Made by a program: the position numbers and the translations under genes
Assembly: GCF_018327685.1 (NCBI RefSeq)
Contig: NZ_BNEL01000001.1
Span: 992,001-1,056,000 of the forward strand
DNA: 64,000 nt
DNA from: Streptomyces sp. TS71-3
GTDB taxonomy: Bacteria; Actinomycetota; Actinomycetes; Streptomycetales; Streptomycetaceae
Direction: 5' to 3'
Shown: in pieces, positions 42,879-51,867 of the stretch
Numbering within the stretch: position 1 is the first letter of the stretch
How the letters are laid out: every line of letters begins with the position of its first letter
The notes under the pieces: generated by a model
Told to the model about the DNA's origin: nothing
Seen by the model: only the letters and a program-made list of their open reading frames with translations
The model's database searches: none

Positions 42879-43589
42879 TTAGTTGGCTTCGGGCGTAGGA
42901 GCCGGGGCGATCCCGATCGCGCAGGCCGCCCCCCAGTTCGTCGCCGTAGGGTCACTTAGGTTGACGCCCGTCCCGCCGATGCCGCAGTAGCCCGCCGGGT
43001 TCTTGTCCAGGTACTGCTGGTGGTACGCCTCGGCCGGGTAGAAGGTGCGGCCCTCCGACGGGAGGAGTTCCGTGGTGATGGTGCCGTGGCCGGCCGACGT
43101 GAGGACCTTCTGGTAGGCATCGCGGGACGCCTCCGCCGCGGCTGCCTGCTCGGGGGTGTGGGTGTAGATCGCCGAGCGGTACTGCGTACCCACGTCGTTG
43201 CCCTGGCGGAAGCCCTGGGTGGGGTCGTGTGCCTCCCAGAACACCTTCAGGAGGGTGGCGTACGAGACCTTCCGCGGGTCGTAGACCACGCGTACCGCTT
43301 CCGTGTGGCCCGTCAGACCGGAGCAGACCTCCTCGTACGTGGGGTTCTGCGTCTCGCCACCCTGGTAGCCGACCAGGGTGGTCCACACGCCTTCCGTCTG
43401 CCAGAAGATGCGTTCCGCACCCCAGAAGCAGCCCAGGCCGAAGTCGGCGATCTCCAGACCCTCGGGGTAGGGGCCCAGGAGGGGGTTGCCGAGGACGGTG
43501 TGGCGCTCGGGAACCTGGAACGACAGCTCCGGGCGGCCGCGCAGGGCCTCGCCGGGGGCGGGGAGGACGGGGGTTCGACCGAAGATCAT
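42879..43589 (-). CDS. msrA: peptide-methionine (S)-S-oxide reductase
   Basis: A 236-aa protein. It repairs oxidised methionine; catalytic Cys54 lies in GCFWGAER. The start at 43589 ([20 protein letters not shown]) has ggagacaag upstream and matches the usual Streptomyces N-terminus; 43613 is a longer alternative. The C-terminal region [20 protein letters not shown] carries the recycling Cys. After that the end ([27 protein letters not shown]) is longer than usual, consistent with a 3' end supplied by the integrated element, whose left edge holds the displaced fragment. Confidence 0.93.
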   Translation of the reverse strand: MIFGRTPVLPAPGEALRGRPELSFQVPERHTVLGNPLLGPYPEGLEIADFGLGCFWGAERIFWQTEGVWTTLVGYQGGETQNPTYEEVCSGLTGHTEAVRVVYDPRKVSYATLLKVFWEAHDPTQGFRQGNDVGTQYRSAIYTHTPEQAAAAEASRDAYQKVLTSAGHGTITTELLPSEGRTFYPAEAYHQQYLDKNPAGYCGIGGTGVNLSDPTATNWGAACAIGIAPAPTPEAN

Positions 43590-43647
43590 CTTGTCTCCTA
43601 CAGAGGTGGGCATGTAAGGGAACGTCCCGTCGGCGCCGTGGATTCCC

Positions 43648-43685
43648 GGTCCGCTTCCCGGTCCGCTTCCCGGTCCGCTTCCTGT
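43648..43685. repeat. 3 x 12-bp tandem repeat
   Basis: cccggtccgctt three times, in the gap between msrA and the next gene. Confidence 0.85.
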
Positions 43686-43724
43686 GCCGTTTCCTGTGCG
43701 TTACGGCCGGTTCCCCGGGGTGCC

Positions 43725-44846
43725 TCACCCCTGCCGCAGCGTCGCCGGACTCCCGCCGTTCGCCTCGTATCCCGCCACCGCCAGGGCGCGGTAGATCGCG
43801 TAGTCCGCCGCGGGGTCCCCGGAGAGGGTCCAGGGGAGGGCGCCCACGTGGCCGTCCACCAGGACGAGCTGGTGCATGGCCTCCGACCAGCGCTCGGCGC
43901 GGACCAGGAAGAACAGGAGCATGTGGCGGACGTGGGCGAGCATCGGGTCGTCCGGCAGGGCGGAGTGCACCGCGTAGAGGGCGCCCTCCACCGCCTTGGT
44001 GACCACCTCGCTCCGGTAGAACTCGCGGACCAGGTTGACCTCGGGGAGGTGCTCGTAGACCGCGAACAGCGGCAGCGCGGCGAGCAGCGAGCCCTGGGGC
44101 GCCCGCGCGGCGGCGGCCTCCGCGAACGCGTGCGCGAGCTCGCGCGAGCCGTGCCACTTCTCGCACCAGTAGTGCAGCGCCGCCAGGTGCGCCCCCATGT
44201 GGGTGGGCGCGCGGTCCAGGATCTTCAGCCAGAGCTGCTCGAACTCCTCGCGGGGATACGCGAGTCCACGCGCGATGGACAGCTCGATGATGTACGGGAC
44301 GGGGTCGCCCGGCGCGAGCAGCGCCGCCTCCCCGCACGCCGCTCTGGCCTCCTCCAGGATGATGCGGTGCTCGTCCGTCCCCGCGGTCGACGAGCGCCAG
44401 GCCTGCTGGACCAGGAACTCCGCGTGCACCGCCGCACCGCCCGCGTCCTTGGGCGCCTCGGCCCGCCACACCCGCAGCCACTGCCCCCCGGGGGTCTCGC
44501 TCACCCCGCCCGGGCGCTGCTGGAGCTCCAGCGACGCGGCACCCGCGAACGCCTGCACCCGCTGCCAGCGGGCCTCGTCCGCCTTTGCCGTGCCGGCCAG
44601 CAGCTGGCCCGCCGGGCGCCAGTCCTGGGTGCGCTGCACCAGGTCCAGGACGTTCATCAGGTCCTCGTCGGGTCCCGGGACGCGGACGTCCAGGTTCTCC
44701 TGGCGGACGAAGCCGTAGTTCGCCGGGTCGGCCGCATCCGGATCGCCGGGATGGGTGAGCCGGATACCGCCGCCCCTGCGCCGCAGAAAGGAGCTGGTGA
44801 CAGCCCCGAGGATGACCGCCGCCACCAGGACCCAGAGAATCTCCAT
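43725..44846 (-). CDS. conserved Streptomyces hypothetical protein, membrane anchored
   Basis: A 373-aa protein. MEILWVLVAAVILGAVTSSFL is a single N-terminal membrane anchor. The rest is soluble and helical with tandem motifs (LQRTQDWRPAGQLLA; AAALHYWCEKWHGSRELAHAFAEAAAARA) resembling degenerate TPR repeats. The gene lies between msrA and the PLP enzyme gene, a place it seems to hold in other Streptomyces. The function is unknown. Confidence 0.75.
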   Translation of the reverse strand: MEILWVLVAAVILGAVTSSFLRRRGGGIRLTHPGDPDAADPANYGFVRQENLDVRVPGPDEDLMNVLDLVQRTQDWRPAGQLLAGTAKADEARWQRVQAFAGAASLELQQRPGGVSETPGGQWLRVWRAEAPKDAGGAAVHAEFLVQQAWRSSTAGTDEHRIILEEARAACGEAALLAPGDPVPYIIELSIARGLAYPREEFEQLWLKILDRAPTHMGAHLAALHYWCEKWHGSRELAHAFAEAAAARAPQGSLLAALPLFAVYEHLPEVNLVREFYRSEVVTKAVEGALYAVHSALPDDPMLAHVRHMLLFFLVRAERWSEAMHQLVLVDGHVGALPWTLSGDPAADYAIYRALAVAGYEANGGSPATLRQG

Positions 44847-44973
44847 GCACCAAGCGAACCAGACGGGTCCGACAATTGGCCAACCACTGCGGCCGGCCGC
44901 TCCGGCCAACCCGTCACACCTCTCCGCTCGTCGGCGCCGACGAGCGGCCTCCGGCGGCATTACGCTCGGGCCC

Positions 44974-46167
44974 ATGAACGACGCGCACAGCAGTTCCACG
45001 ACGCACCCCAGCCCCACCGGCCGCCGGCACGGGCACGGCTTCGAGACCGTGGCGATCCACGCCGGCAACACCCCCGACCCCGTGACCGGCGCGGTGGTGC
45101 CCCCGATCCACCAGGTCTCGACGTACAAGCAGGACGGCGTGGGCGGCCTGCGCGGCGGCTACGAGTACAGCCGCAGCGGCAACCCGACCAGGGCCGCCCT
45201 GGAGGAGAACCTCGCCGCTCTGGAGGGCGGCCGCCGCGGGCTCGCCTTCGCCTCCGGCCTCGCCGCCGAGGACTGCCTGCTGAGGACGCTCCTCAGCCCC
45301 GGCGACCACGTCGTGATCCCGGCCGACGCCTACGGCGGGACGTTCCGGCTGTTCTCCAAGGTCGTCAGCCGGTGGGGCGTGACCTGGTCCGTCGCCGACA
45401 CCTCCGACCCGGCGGCGGTCCGCGCGGCGATCACTCCCCAGACCAGGATCGTCTGGGTGGAGACGCCCTCGAACCCCCTGCTCGGCATCACAGACATCGC
45501 CGCCGTCGCCGCCGTGGCCCGCTCGGCGGGCGCGCGCCTCGTCGTCGACAACACCTTCGCCAGCCCCTACCTCCAGCAGCCGCTCGCGCTCGGGGCGGAC
45601 ATCGTGGTGCACTCCACGACCAAGTACATGGGCGGCCACTCGGACGTCGTCGGCGGCGCCCTCGTCGTGGACGACGACGCGCTCGGTGACGAACTCGCCT
45701 TCCACCAGAACTCCATGGGCGCCATCGCCGGGCCCTTCGACTCCTGGCTGGTGCTGCGCGGCATCAAGACCCTCGCCGTGCGGATGGACCGCCACAGCGA
45801 GAACGCCACCCGCATCGCGGAGATGCTCGGCAGGCACGCGCGCGTCACCAAGGTGCTCTATCCGGGGCTCGCGGACCACCCCGGGCACGAGACCGCGGCC
45901 AAGCAGATGAAGGCCTTCGGCGGCATGGTGTCGTTCCAGGTGGACGGCGGCGAGGAGGCGGCCGTCGAGGTCTGCAACAGGGCCGAGGTGTTCACCCTGG
46001 GGGAGTCCCTGGGCGGCGTCGAGTCGCTGATCGAGCACCCCGGGCGGATGACGCACGCCTCCGCCGCCGGCTCGGCCCTGGAGGTCCCCGCGGACCTGGT
46101 ACGCCTCTCCGTGGGCATCGAGTCCGCCGACGACCTGATCAGCGACCTGAAGCAGGCCCTGGGTTAG
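44974..46167 (+). CDS. cystathionine gamma-synthase/gamma-lyase family enzyme
   Basis: A 397-aa PLP enzyme of transsulfuration. The Cys/Met metabolism PLP fold has its Schiff-base Lys217 in VVHSTTKYMGGHSD, YEYSRSGNPTR binding the phosphate, and the late motif GESLGGVESLIEHP. Synthase (metB) and lyase (cth) cannot be told apart by eye. The start at 44974 (MNDAHSSS) has no strong ribosome site. It is monocistronic, closed by a 17-bp terminator, and divergent from the 373-aa gene. Confidence 0.92.
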   Translation: MNDAHSSSTTHPSPTGRRHGHGFETVAIHAGNTPDPVTGAVVPPIHQVSTYKQDGVGGLRGGYEYSRSGNPTRAALEENLAALEGGRRGLAFASGLAAEDCLLRTLLSPGDHVVIPADAYGGTFRLFSKVVSRWGVTWSVADTSDPAAVRAAITPQTRIVWVETPSNPLLGITDIAAVAAVARSAGARLVVDNTFASPYLQQPLALGADIVVHSTTKYMGGHSDVVGGALVVDDDALGDELAFHQNSMGAIAGPFDSWLVLRGIKTLAVRMDRHSENATRIAEMLGRHARVTKVLYPGLADHPGHETAAKQMKAFGGMVSFQVDGGEEAAVEVCNRAEVFTLGESLGGVESLIEHPGRMTHASAAGSALEVPADLVRLSVGIESADDLISDLKQALG

Positions 46168-46261
46168 TCCTTAAGCAGGCCCTGGCCAGCCACGGCCCGC
46201 GCCGCGGCAGGCAGGAACGGCAGGCAGGAACGGCAAGCACGGACGGCAGGTACGAATTGCG

Positions 46262-46303
46262 CCAGGACCCTGGCCCGGTCAAGGCCCCGGGCCAGGGTCC
46301 TGG
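46262..46303. terminator. 17-bp perfect bidirectional terminator
   Basis: CCAGGACCCTGGCCCGG / CCGGGCCAGGGTCCTGG with an 8-nt loop, between the convergent PLP-enzyme gene and the sigma-like operon. Confidence 0.9.
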
Positions 46304-46433
46304 TCGGCTCCGGTAGGCTCCTGCGAGCCGTCCTGGCCGGCCCTTCCGAGGCTCTGACCAGGCATGGAGTCCGCGACGCCTCGCCGGCGGCGCGGGGCGG
46401 CGGCCGTCCGAAGCGCCCGTCGAGCCGGTGGGT

Positions 46434-46685
46434 TCACCACCCGGTGACCGGCGGCGTCGTGTCCGAGGGCGGCTGGTCCCAGGGCCGTACCGTCAGCGCC
46501 CACACGGTGAAGGCCACCACAGCCGCGCCCAGCAGCACCCACAGCACCCGGCGGGCGGCTGCCCTGCGGCGCAGCATCCGGCTGCCGCGCGCCAGGGCGT
46601 CCGCGTAGAGGTCGGGCGGTACGACGGGCGGCGTGCTCTCCAGGATCTCCCGGACGGCCGCCTCCCTGCGGGCGAAACGGGTCAC
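46434..46685 (-). CDS. single-span membrane protein (anti-sigma-like)
   Basis: An 83-aa protein from GTG 46685. The cytoplasmic N-terminus VTRFARREAAVREILESTPPVVPPDLYADALARGSRMLRRR is followed by one membrane helix (VLWVLLGAAVVAFTVWAL) and a short Pro-rich outside tail. It overlaps the 31-aa gene upstream by four bases. Size, topology and position after a sigma-like gene suggest an anti-sigma-like partner, but the zinc motif HxxxCxxC is absent. Confidence 0.7.
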   Translation of the reverse strand: MTRFARREAAVREILESTPPVVPPDLYADALARGSRMLRRRAAARRVLWVLLGAAVVAFTVWALTVRPWDQPPSDTTPPVTGW

Positions 46686-46777
46686 GGGGCGCCTCCGGGG
46701 ACGGTGCCGGCGTTGGACCAGGGCAGGTGGTCGGTCACGTCGTACCGGACCGGCCCGTCCGCCGGCCGGGCCGTCAT
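46682..46777 (-). CDS. 31-aa linker gene in the sigma-like operon
   Basis: MTARPADGPVRYDVTDHLPWSNAGTVPGGAP, overlapping the sigma-like stop (ATGA) and the next start (GTGA). The tight overlaps on both sides argue that it is translated. The function is unknown. Confidence 0.55.
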   Translation of the reverse strand: MTARPADGPVRYDVTDHLPWSNAGTVPGGAP

Positions 46778-47367
46778 GACGGCACCACCTTCGGCAGTGA
46801 CGCCGGGCGTTCGGACGGCGGATGCAGCAGGTTCGACATGGCCCGCGCGCAGATCGAGTACACGCGCTCCGTGGAGAGCCCGAGCAGCGCCGCGGTCTGC
46901 TCCTCCGCCACGCCCTCGTACATCCGCAGGACGAGCACGAGACGCTCCTGGGGAGTGAGCCCGTGCAGTACTCCCTCGGACCGCTCGGCCCCGGTGCGCT
47001 CCGGACGGCCGCGCCAGGGCCCCGCCCAGGCCTGGGCCGCCCAGGTCCGGAGCGGACCGGACCACCCGCTGGGCGAGTCGGCGTCCGGGCGGGGAGCGGT
47101 CCTGCGGTGGTGCCAGACGCCGCGGGCGAAGCGCACGGCGAGCTGCTGTCTGGCGCGCTCGTAGGGGTCCTCGCCGCGCAGCCCGTCCCAGGTGGCGTAG
47201 GTGTGCGCGAGGACGGAGACGAGCAGGCGACGCGCGCGTGGGTTGTCGTCCGGGGGCTCCGCGGTGAGCAGGGTGGCGGCATGCAGCAGCCGCCCTGCCG
47301 CGCCCGCGACGAACGACTCGAACTCCCGGGCCCGACGGGTGTCTCGCGACACGTGCCCTTGGTGCAC
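46774..47367 (-). CDS. ECF-sigma-like (region 4) regulator
   Basis: A 197-aa protein from GTG 47367 with gggagg upstream. The C-terminal half contains a sigma region-4 type HTH (LTPQERLVLVLRMYEGVAEEQTAALLGLSTERVYSICARAMSNLL). The N-terminal half (FVAGAAGRLLHAATLLTAEPPDD...LLVSVLAHTYATWDGL) resembles region 2 of SigE-like Streptomyces factors but is degenerate. It is first of three overlapping genes, the last encoding a membrane protein. Whether it binds polymerase is uncertain. Confidence 0.75.
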   Translation of the reverse strand: MHQGHVSRDTRRAREFESFVAGAAGRLLHAATLLTAEPPDDNPRARRLLVSVLAHTYATWDGLRGEDPYERARQQLAVRFARGVWHHRRTAPRPDADSPSGWSGPLRTWAAQAWAGPWRGRPERTGAERSEGVLHGLTPQERLVLVLRMYEGVAEEQTAALLGLSTERVYSICARAMSNLLHPPSERPASLPKVVPS

Positions 47368-47715
47368 CCTGCCTCCCGTCCGACGCACGGTCCGGGGTGG
47401 ACCGTGCGGCACGGAAAACCGCGATCTCAGGGGAAACGGATTCTGGGTCTCATATCAGGCCACGCGCGCGTCCAGGTCAAGAGTCCGGCGGCATGCGGAC
47501 GAGGGTGTGCGCTCGGCGGAGGCCGTACGCGGCACGCAGCGGCCCGCGGATCGGTGGGGGCACATGGCACGGAGCCGCACGTGGTGCGGCGTGGGCAGCC
47601 GGGCCCCGCCAGGGTGGAAGCACACGGGCCCCGCCAGGACCGAACCGTACCGGCCCCCAGGACGGAACCGCACCGACCGAAAGGGCGAAACCGCACCGGC
47701 CCCCAGCCGGGACGC
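47368..47715. other. non-coding gap with short direct repeats
   Basis: It is GC-rich, with three copies of an aaccgnaccggcccccag-like word near 47645-47705. It presumably holds the sigma-like operon promoter. No gene is seen. Confidence 0.4.
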
Positions 47716-48243
47716 TCAGGTAGCCGCGGCGCCCTCGGCCGGCGGTGTGCCCTGCGCGGCCGCCTGGCGGGCGGAAAGGGCGGTGTTGAAACGGGTGAGC
47801 AGCGTGCAGAACTGCTCGCGCTCCTCAGCGTCCCAGCCGTCGGTGAGCTGCGCCATCAGTTCCCGGCGCGAGGAGCGGACCTCGTCGAGGCGCGCGTGCC
47901 CGCGCGGTGACAGCTCCAGGACGACCGCGCGACCGTCCTCCGGATGCGACGTGCGCTTGACCAGGCCGGTGTCGACGAGGGGCGCCACCTGCCGGGTGAC
48001 CGTCGAGGAGTCGATGCCCATGCTCGCCGCGAGCGCCTTGACGCCCATCGGGCCCTCGTTGTCGAGCCGGTTGAGCAGCAGGTAGGCGGCGCGGTCCATG
48101 GAGTTGCGGACCTGCCCGACCCCGCCGAGCCGGGTCTGTTCCGCGCGGCGCGCGAAGACGGCCACCTGGTGCTGAAGGGCGTCGAGAAGGCCGGTGTCTC
48201 CGGCGGTCGTCATGTCCATCGACATTTCCGGTGTTGTGGGCAT
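47716..48243 (-). CDS. MarR family transcriptional regulator
   Basis: A 175-aa protein. The winged HTH (MGVKALAASMGIDSSTVTRQVAPLVDTGLVKRTSHPEDGRAVVLELSPRG) includes the DxR wing (EDGRA). The start at 48243 or at internal ATGs (48213) is undecided. It is divergent from ilvA with a 183-base gap. Its target may be ilvA, itself or the ABC exporter genes further on. No palindrome of MarR type was recognised in the gap. Confidence 0.88.
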   Translation of the reverse strand: MPTTPEMSMDMTTAGDTGLLDALQHQVAVFARRAEQTRLGGVGQVRNSMDRAAYLLLNRLDNEGPMGVKALAASMGIDSSTVTRQVAPLVDTGLVKRTSHPEDGRAVVLELSPRGHARLDEVRSSRRELMAQLTDGWDAEEREQFCTLLTRFNTALSARQAAAQGTPPAEGAAAT

Positions 48244-48426
48244 GGCCGGGGGCTCACTTCATGGAGAACGTGTGGGTGGGGACAGGGTACGCGGCCGTGG
48301 CCCGGGTCGTACCGGTGGCGCGCAAACCCGGCGACGCCGCACGTCGGGACGGCACCCGGGTGCGCCATGCGGCCCCGCGGCCGTGCCGCCCGAGCCGGTG
48401 CGCGGCCAACTGCAAGACTGGCGGTC

Positions 48427-49656
48427 ATGAGCTATGGCACAACCGATTCCGTGCCGTCGGTGACTCTGGACGACGTGCGTGGCGCCCAGAAGATGCTCAC
48501 CGGTGTGGCACGGGTGACTCCGATGGAAGGCAGCAGGCACCTGTCCCGCCTGGTGGGTGCCCCTGTCCACTTCAAGTGCGAGAACCTCCAGCGCACGGGA
48601 TCGTTCAAGCTCCGCGGTGCCTACGTGCGGATCGCCGGCCTGCTGCCGGAGCAGCGTGCCGCGGGCGTGGTGGCGGCGAGCGCGGGCAACCACGCCCAGG
48701 GGGTGGCCCACGCGTCGTACCTGCTCGGCGTGCGTTCCACCGTCTTCATGCCGGTGGGCGCGCCGCTGCCGAAGGTGGCCGCGACGCGCGAGTACGGCGC
48801 GGAGGTCCGGCTGCACGGGCAGGTCGTCGACGAGACGCTGGCCGCCGCCCAGGAGTACGCCACCGAGACGGGCGCGGTGTTCATCCACCCCTTCGACCAC
48901 CCCGACATCGTCGCCGGCCAGGGCACCGTGGGCCTGGAGATCCTGGAGCAGTGCCCGGAGGTGCGCACCATCGTGGTGGGCGTGGGCGGCGGCGGGCTCG
49001 CGGCGGGCATCGCGGTCGCCGTGAAGTCGCTGCGGCCCGACGTGCGGGTGATCGGAGTCCAGGCGGCGGGCGCGGCGGCGTATCCGCCCTCGCTGTCGGC
49101 GGGCCGGCCGGTGGCGATAGAGCCGCAGGCGACGATGGCGGACGGCATCAAGGTGGGGCGGCCCGGCGACGTGCCGTTCCGGCTGGTCAGAAAACTGGTC
49201 GACGAGGTGCGCACCGTCACCGAGGATGAGCTGTCCCGGGGCCTGCTGCACTGCCTGGAGCGGGCCAAGATGGTCGTCGAGCCGGCCGGCGCGAGCCCTG
49301 TGGGCGCGCTGCTGAGCGATCCGGAGTCCTTCGAGGGGCCGGTCGTCGCGGTGCTGTCCGGCGGCAACGTCGACCCGCTGCTGATGCAGCGGATCCTGCG
49401 GCACGGCATGGCGGCGGCGGGGCGCTACCTCGCGGTGCGGCTGCGGCTGACGGACCGGCCCGGGGCCCTGGCGACGCTTCTCGGGGTGTTGTCAGTGGTG
49501 GATGCGAACGTGTTGGACGTGAGCCATGTACGGACCGATCCACGGCTCGGGCTCACGGAGGTGGAGGTCGAACTGCACCTGGAGACGAAGGGCCCTGCGC
49601 ACTGCGCGGAGGTCCGCACCGCGCTGCGGGACGCGGGTTACGTGATCACGGCCTGA
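48427..49656 (+). CDS. ilvA: threonine ammonia-lyase
   Basis: A 409-aa PLP enzyme converting threonine to 2-oxobutanoate and ammonia for isoleucine synthesis (or threonine catabolism). Lys61 binds PLP in GSFKLRGAY, and the Gly loop is VGVGGGGLAAG. A single C-terminal ACT domain (LAVRLRLTDRPGALATLLGVLSVVDANVLDVSHVR) is expected for allosteric control. The length suits the short one-ACT type. There is no evident ribosome site, so it may be leaderless. Confidence 0.93.
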   Translation: MSYGTTDSVPSVTLDDVRGAQKMLTGVARVTPMEGSRHLSRLVGAPVHFKCENLQRTGSFKLRGAYVRIAGLLPEQRAAGVVAASAGNHAQGVAHASYLLGVRSTVFMPVGAPLPKVAATREYGAEVRLHGQVVDETLAAAQEYATETGAVFIHPFDHPDIVAGQGTVGLEILEQCPEVRTIVVGVGGGGLAAGIAVAVKSLRPDVRVIGVQAAGAAAYPPSLSAGRPVAIEPQATMADGIKVGRPGDVPFRLVRKLVDEVRTVTEDELSRGLLHCLERAKMVVEPAGASPVGALLSDPESFEGPVVAVLSGGNVDPLLMQRILRHGMAAAGRYLAVRLRLTDRPGALATLLGVLSVVDANVLDVSHVRTDPRLGLTEVEVELHLETKGPAHCAEVRTALRDAGYVITA

Positions 49657-49711
49657 GGGCGGGCCGACCGGCGGAGGCCGGCGGTGCCGGGAGTCGCGAA
49701 ACCCGTTGAGA

Positions 49712-49729
49712 AACGCGATGTATCGCGTT
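49712..49729. promoter_or_regulatory. palindrome upstream of the ABC exporter genes
   Basis: AACGCGATGTATCGCGTT, perfect 8-bp arms with a GT centre, 138 bases before the ATPase start. The sequence style resembles TetR/PadR operators of drug exporters. Confidence 0.7.
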
Positions 49730-49866
49730 ATGGTGTGTGGACCCGCCCCCCGTGGGCCCTCCTGGCCCCTTTTCCTGCCTGCTCCGCGTCCGTGGCGGCG
49801 CCGGCGGGAAGCCGAGCTTTCCGTTGGAAGTCGCCCGCCGGGCGACCCGAACTTTGGAGAAAACCC

Positions 49867-50916
49867 ATGCCAGGCGCCATCTACGCAGAAGGTCTGGTCA
49901 AGACCTTCGGCGACGTAAGGGCTCTGGACGGCGTCGATCTCGATGTCCCCGAAGGCACCGTGCTGGGCCTGCTCGGGCCGAACGGTGCGGGCAAGACCAC
50001 GGCGGTGCGCTGCCTGACGACGCTGCTCCGGCCGGACAGCGGCAAGGCGATCGTGGCCGGTATCGACGTCCTGAAGAATCCCAACGAGGTGCGGCGCTCC
50101 ATCGGCCTGTCCGGCCAGTTCGCCGCCGTCGACGAGTACCTGACGGGCCGCGAGAACCTCCAGATGGTGGGCGAGCTGTACCAGATGCGCTCGAAGGCGG
50201 CCAAGGCGCGCGCGGTCGAGCTGCTGGAGCGGTTCAATCTCGTGGACGCCGCGGACCGCACCGCCAAGACCTACTCCGGCGGTATGCGCCGCCGGCTCGA
50301 CCTCGCGGCGGCGCTCGTGGTCTCCCCGCCGGTGATGTTCATGGACGAGCCGACCACCGGCCTCGACCCGCGCAACCGCCAGGGCCTGTGGGAGGTCATA
50401 CAGGAGCTGGTCTCCGGCGGCACCACCCTGCTGCTCACCACCCAGTACCTGGAGGAGGCCGACCGCCTCGCGCACGACATCGCCGTGGTCGACCACGGCC
50501 GTGTCATCGCCCGCGGCACCTCCGACCAGCTCAAGGCCCAGACCGGCGGCGAGCGCGTCGAGGTCGTGGTGCACGAGCGCGAGCACATCACGACCGCCGC
50601 CGAGCTGATGGAGAGCTTCGGCAAGGGCGCCACCACGGTCGAGGAGCACACCCGCAAGATCACCGTCCCCGTCACCGGCGGCGCCAAGCTACTCGCCGAG
50701 ATCATCCGCGAGCTGGACACCCGCGGCATCGAGATCGACGACATCGGCCTGCGCAGGCCCACCCTCGACGACGTCTTCATCTCCCTGACGGGACACGCCG
50801 CCGAGGAGGCCGAGGAGGGCGCGAAGGACGGGGCCGAGGGCGCCGGCCGAGGCAAGGGAAGCGGCGCCCGCGGCAGGAAGACCGAGAAGAACCCCAACAA
50901 GGAGGCCGTGAAGTGA
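49867..50916 (+). CDS. ABC-2 exporter ATPase (DrrA-like)
   Basis: A 349-aa protein with ggagaaaaccc before the ATG. Walker A GPNGAGKTT (37-45), signature YSGGM (136-140), Walker B MFMDEPTTGLD (157-167) and a DrrA-type C-terminal domain are present. The tail after about 305 is a low-complexity Glu/Lys/Gly extension. It powers the DrrB-like permease whose start overlaps its stop (GTGA). Drug or lipid export is likely. A palindrome at 49712 suggests repression by a TetR/PadR regulator. Confidence 0.92.
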   Translation: MPGAIYAEGLVKTFGDVRALDGVDLDVPEGTVLGLLGPNGAGKTTAVRCLTTLLRPDSGKAIVAGIDVLKNPNEVRRSIGLSGQFAAVDEYLTGRENLQMVGELYQMRSKAAKARAVELLERFNLVDAADRTAKTYSGGMRRRLDLAAALVVSPPVMFMDEPTTGLDPRNRQGLWEVIQELVSGGTTLLLTTQYLEEADRLAHDIAVVDHGRVIARGTSDQLKAQTGGERVEVVVHEREHITTAAELMESFGKGATTVEEHTRKITVPVTGGAKLLAEIIRELDTRGIEIDDIGLRRPTLDDVFISLTGHAAEEAEEGAKDGAEGAGRGKGSGARGRKTEKNPNKEAVK

Positions 50917-51770
50917 CCGCCGTGACCGAGACCCCGGCAGCCGGGGCACCCGTGGGAGCCGGCGGTATCGGCCAGTCCGTCAGGGACTCCTTGGTTCTTG
51001 CGCGGCGGAATATGATTCGAATGCGCCGGATTCCTGAGATACTCCTTTTTGGGCTTATCCAGCCCATCATGTTCGTGGTGCTCTTCACCTACGTCTTCGG
51101 CGGTTCGATCCAGGTCGGCGGCTCGCTCTCTCAGCAGGACTACCGCGAGTTCCTGATGGCGGGGATCTTCGCTCAAACCGTCACCTTCGCGACGGCTGGC
51201 GCGGGCGCGGGGATTGCCGACGACATGCACAAGGGCCTGATCGACCGGTTCCGCTCGCTGCCGATGGCACGCGGAGCGGTCCTCACCGGCCGCACCCTGG
51301 CCGACCTGGTGCAGACCGCGCTCACCCTGGTTGTGCTCGCCCTCGTCGCACTCCTCATCGGCTGGCGCACGCACGACAACTTCGGCAAGGTGCTCGCGGG
51401 CTTCGGCCTGCTGCTCCTGCTCGGCTATGCCTTCTCGTGGATCGGGGCCCTGATCGGGCTGTCCGTGCGGACCCCGGAGGCCGCGACCTCCGGCGGGCTG
51501 ATCTGGCTCTTCCCGCTGACGTTCATCTCGAACGCCTTCGTGGACTCCAACAACCTGCCGACGTTCTTCCGGCACATCGCCGAGTGGAACCCGTTCAGCA
51601 CCACGGTCCAGGCCAGCCGTGAGCTGTTCGGCAACCTGCCCCCCGGCTTCAAGACCCCGGATGCCTGGCCCATGCAACACCCGGTCTGGGCGTCGGTGCT
51701 GTGGTCCGTGCTGATACTCGTGGTGTTCCGAACGCTGGCAGTCCGCAAGTATCGCCGGGCGGCTGGTTGA
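50913..51770 (+). CDS. ABC-2 exporter permease (DrrB-like)
   Basis: A 285-aa protein with six membrane helices and the ABC-2 segments FAQTVTFATAGAGAGIADDMHKGLIDRFRSLPMARGAVLTGR and SVRTPEAATSGGLIWLFP. Codons 25-55 (about 50985-51070) are strikingly AT-rich (cctgagatactcctttttgggctt) compared with the rest. This gene probably is a repaired hybrid: a homologous, 5'-truncated permease remains beyond the recombinase scar at 53726, starting at the matching residue (PE-V-V-I-F-G-L vs PE-I-L-L-F-G-L). Confidence 0.9.
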   Translation: MTAVTETPAAGAPVGAGGIGQSVRDSLVLARRNMIRMRRIPEILLFGLIQPIMFVVLFTYVFGGSIQVGGSLSQQDYREFLMAGIFAQTVTFATAGAGAGIADDMHKGLIDRFRSLPMARGAVLTGRTLADLVQTALTLVVLALVALLIGWRTHDNFGKVLAGFGLLLLLGYAFSWIGALIGLSVRTPEAATSGGLIWLFPLTFISNAFVDSNNLPTFFRHIAEWNPFSTTVQASRELFGNLPPGFKTPDAWPMQHPVWASVLWSVLILVVFRTLAVRKYRRAAG

Positions 51771-51867
51771 TCACGCTTCTTTGCTGCGCATCCTGCGTGC
51801 CTTCGACTGCCGACTCCATCGTCGAACAGCATCGATGATGCCCGTAATGGGGTTGGCGGCCAGTCGT

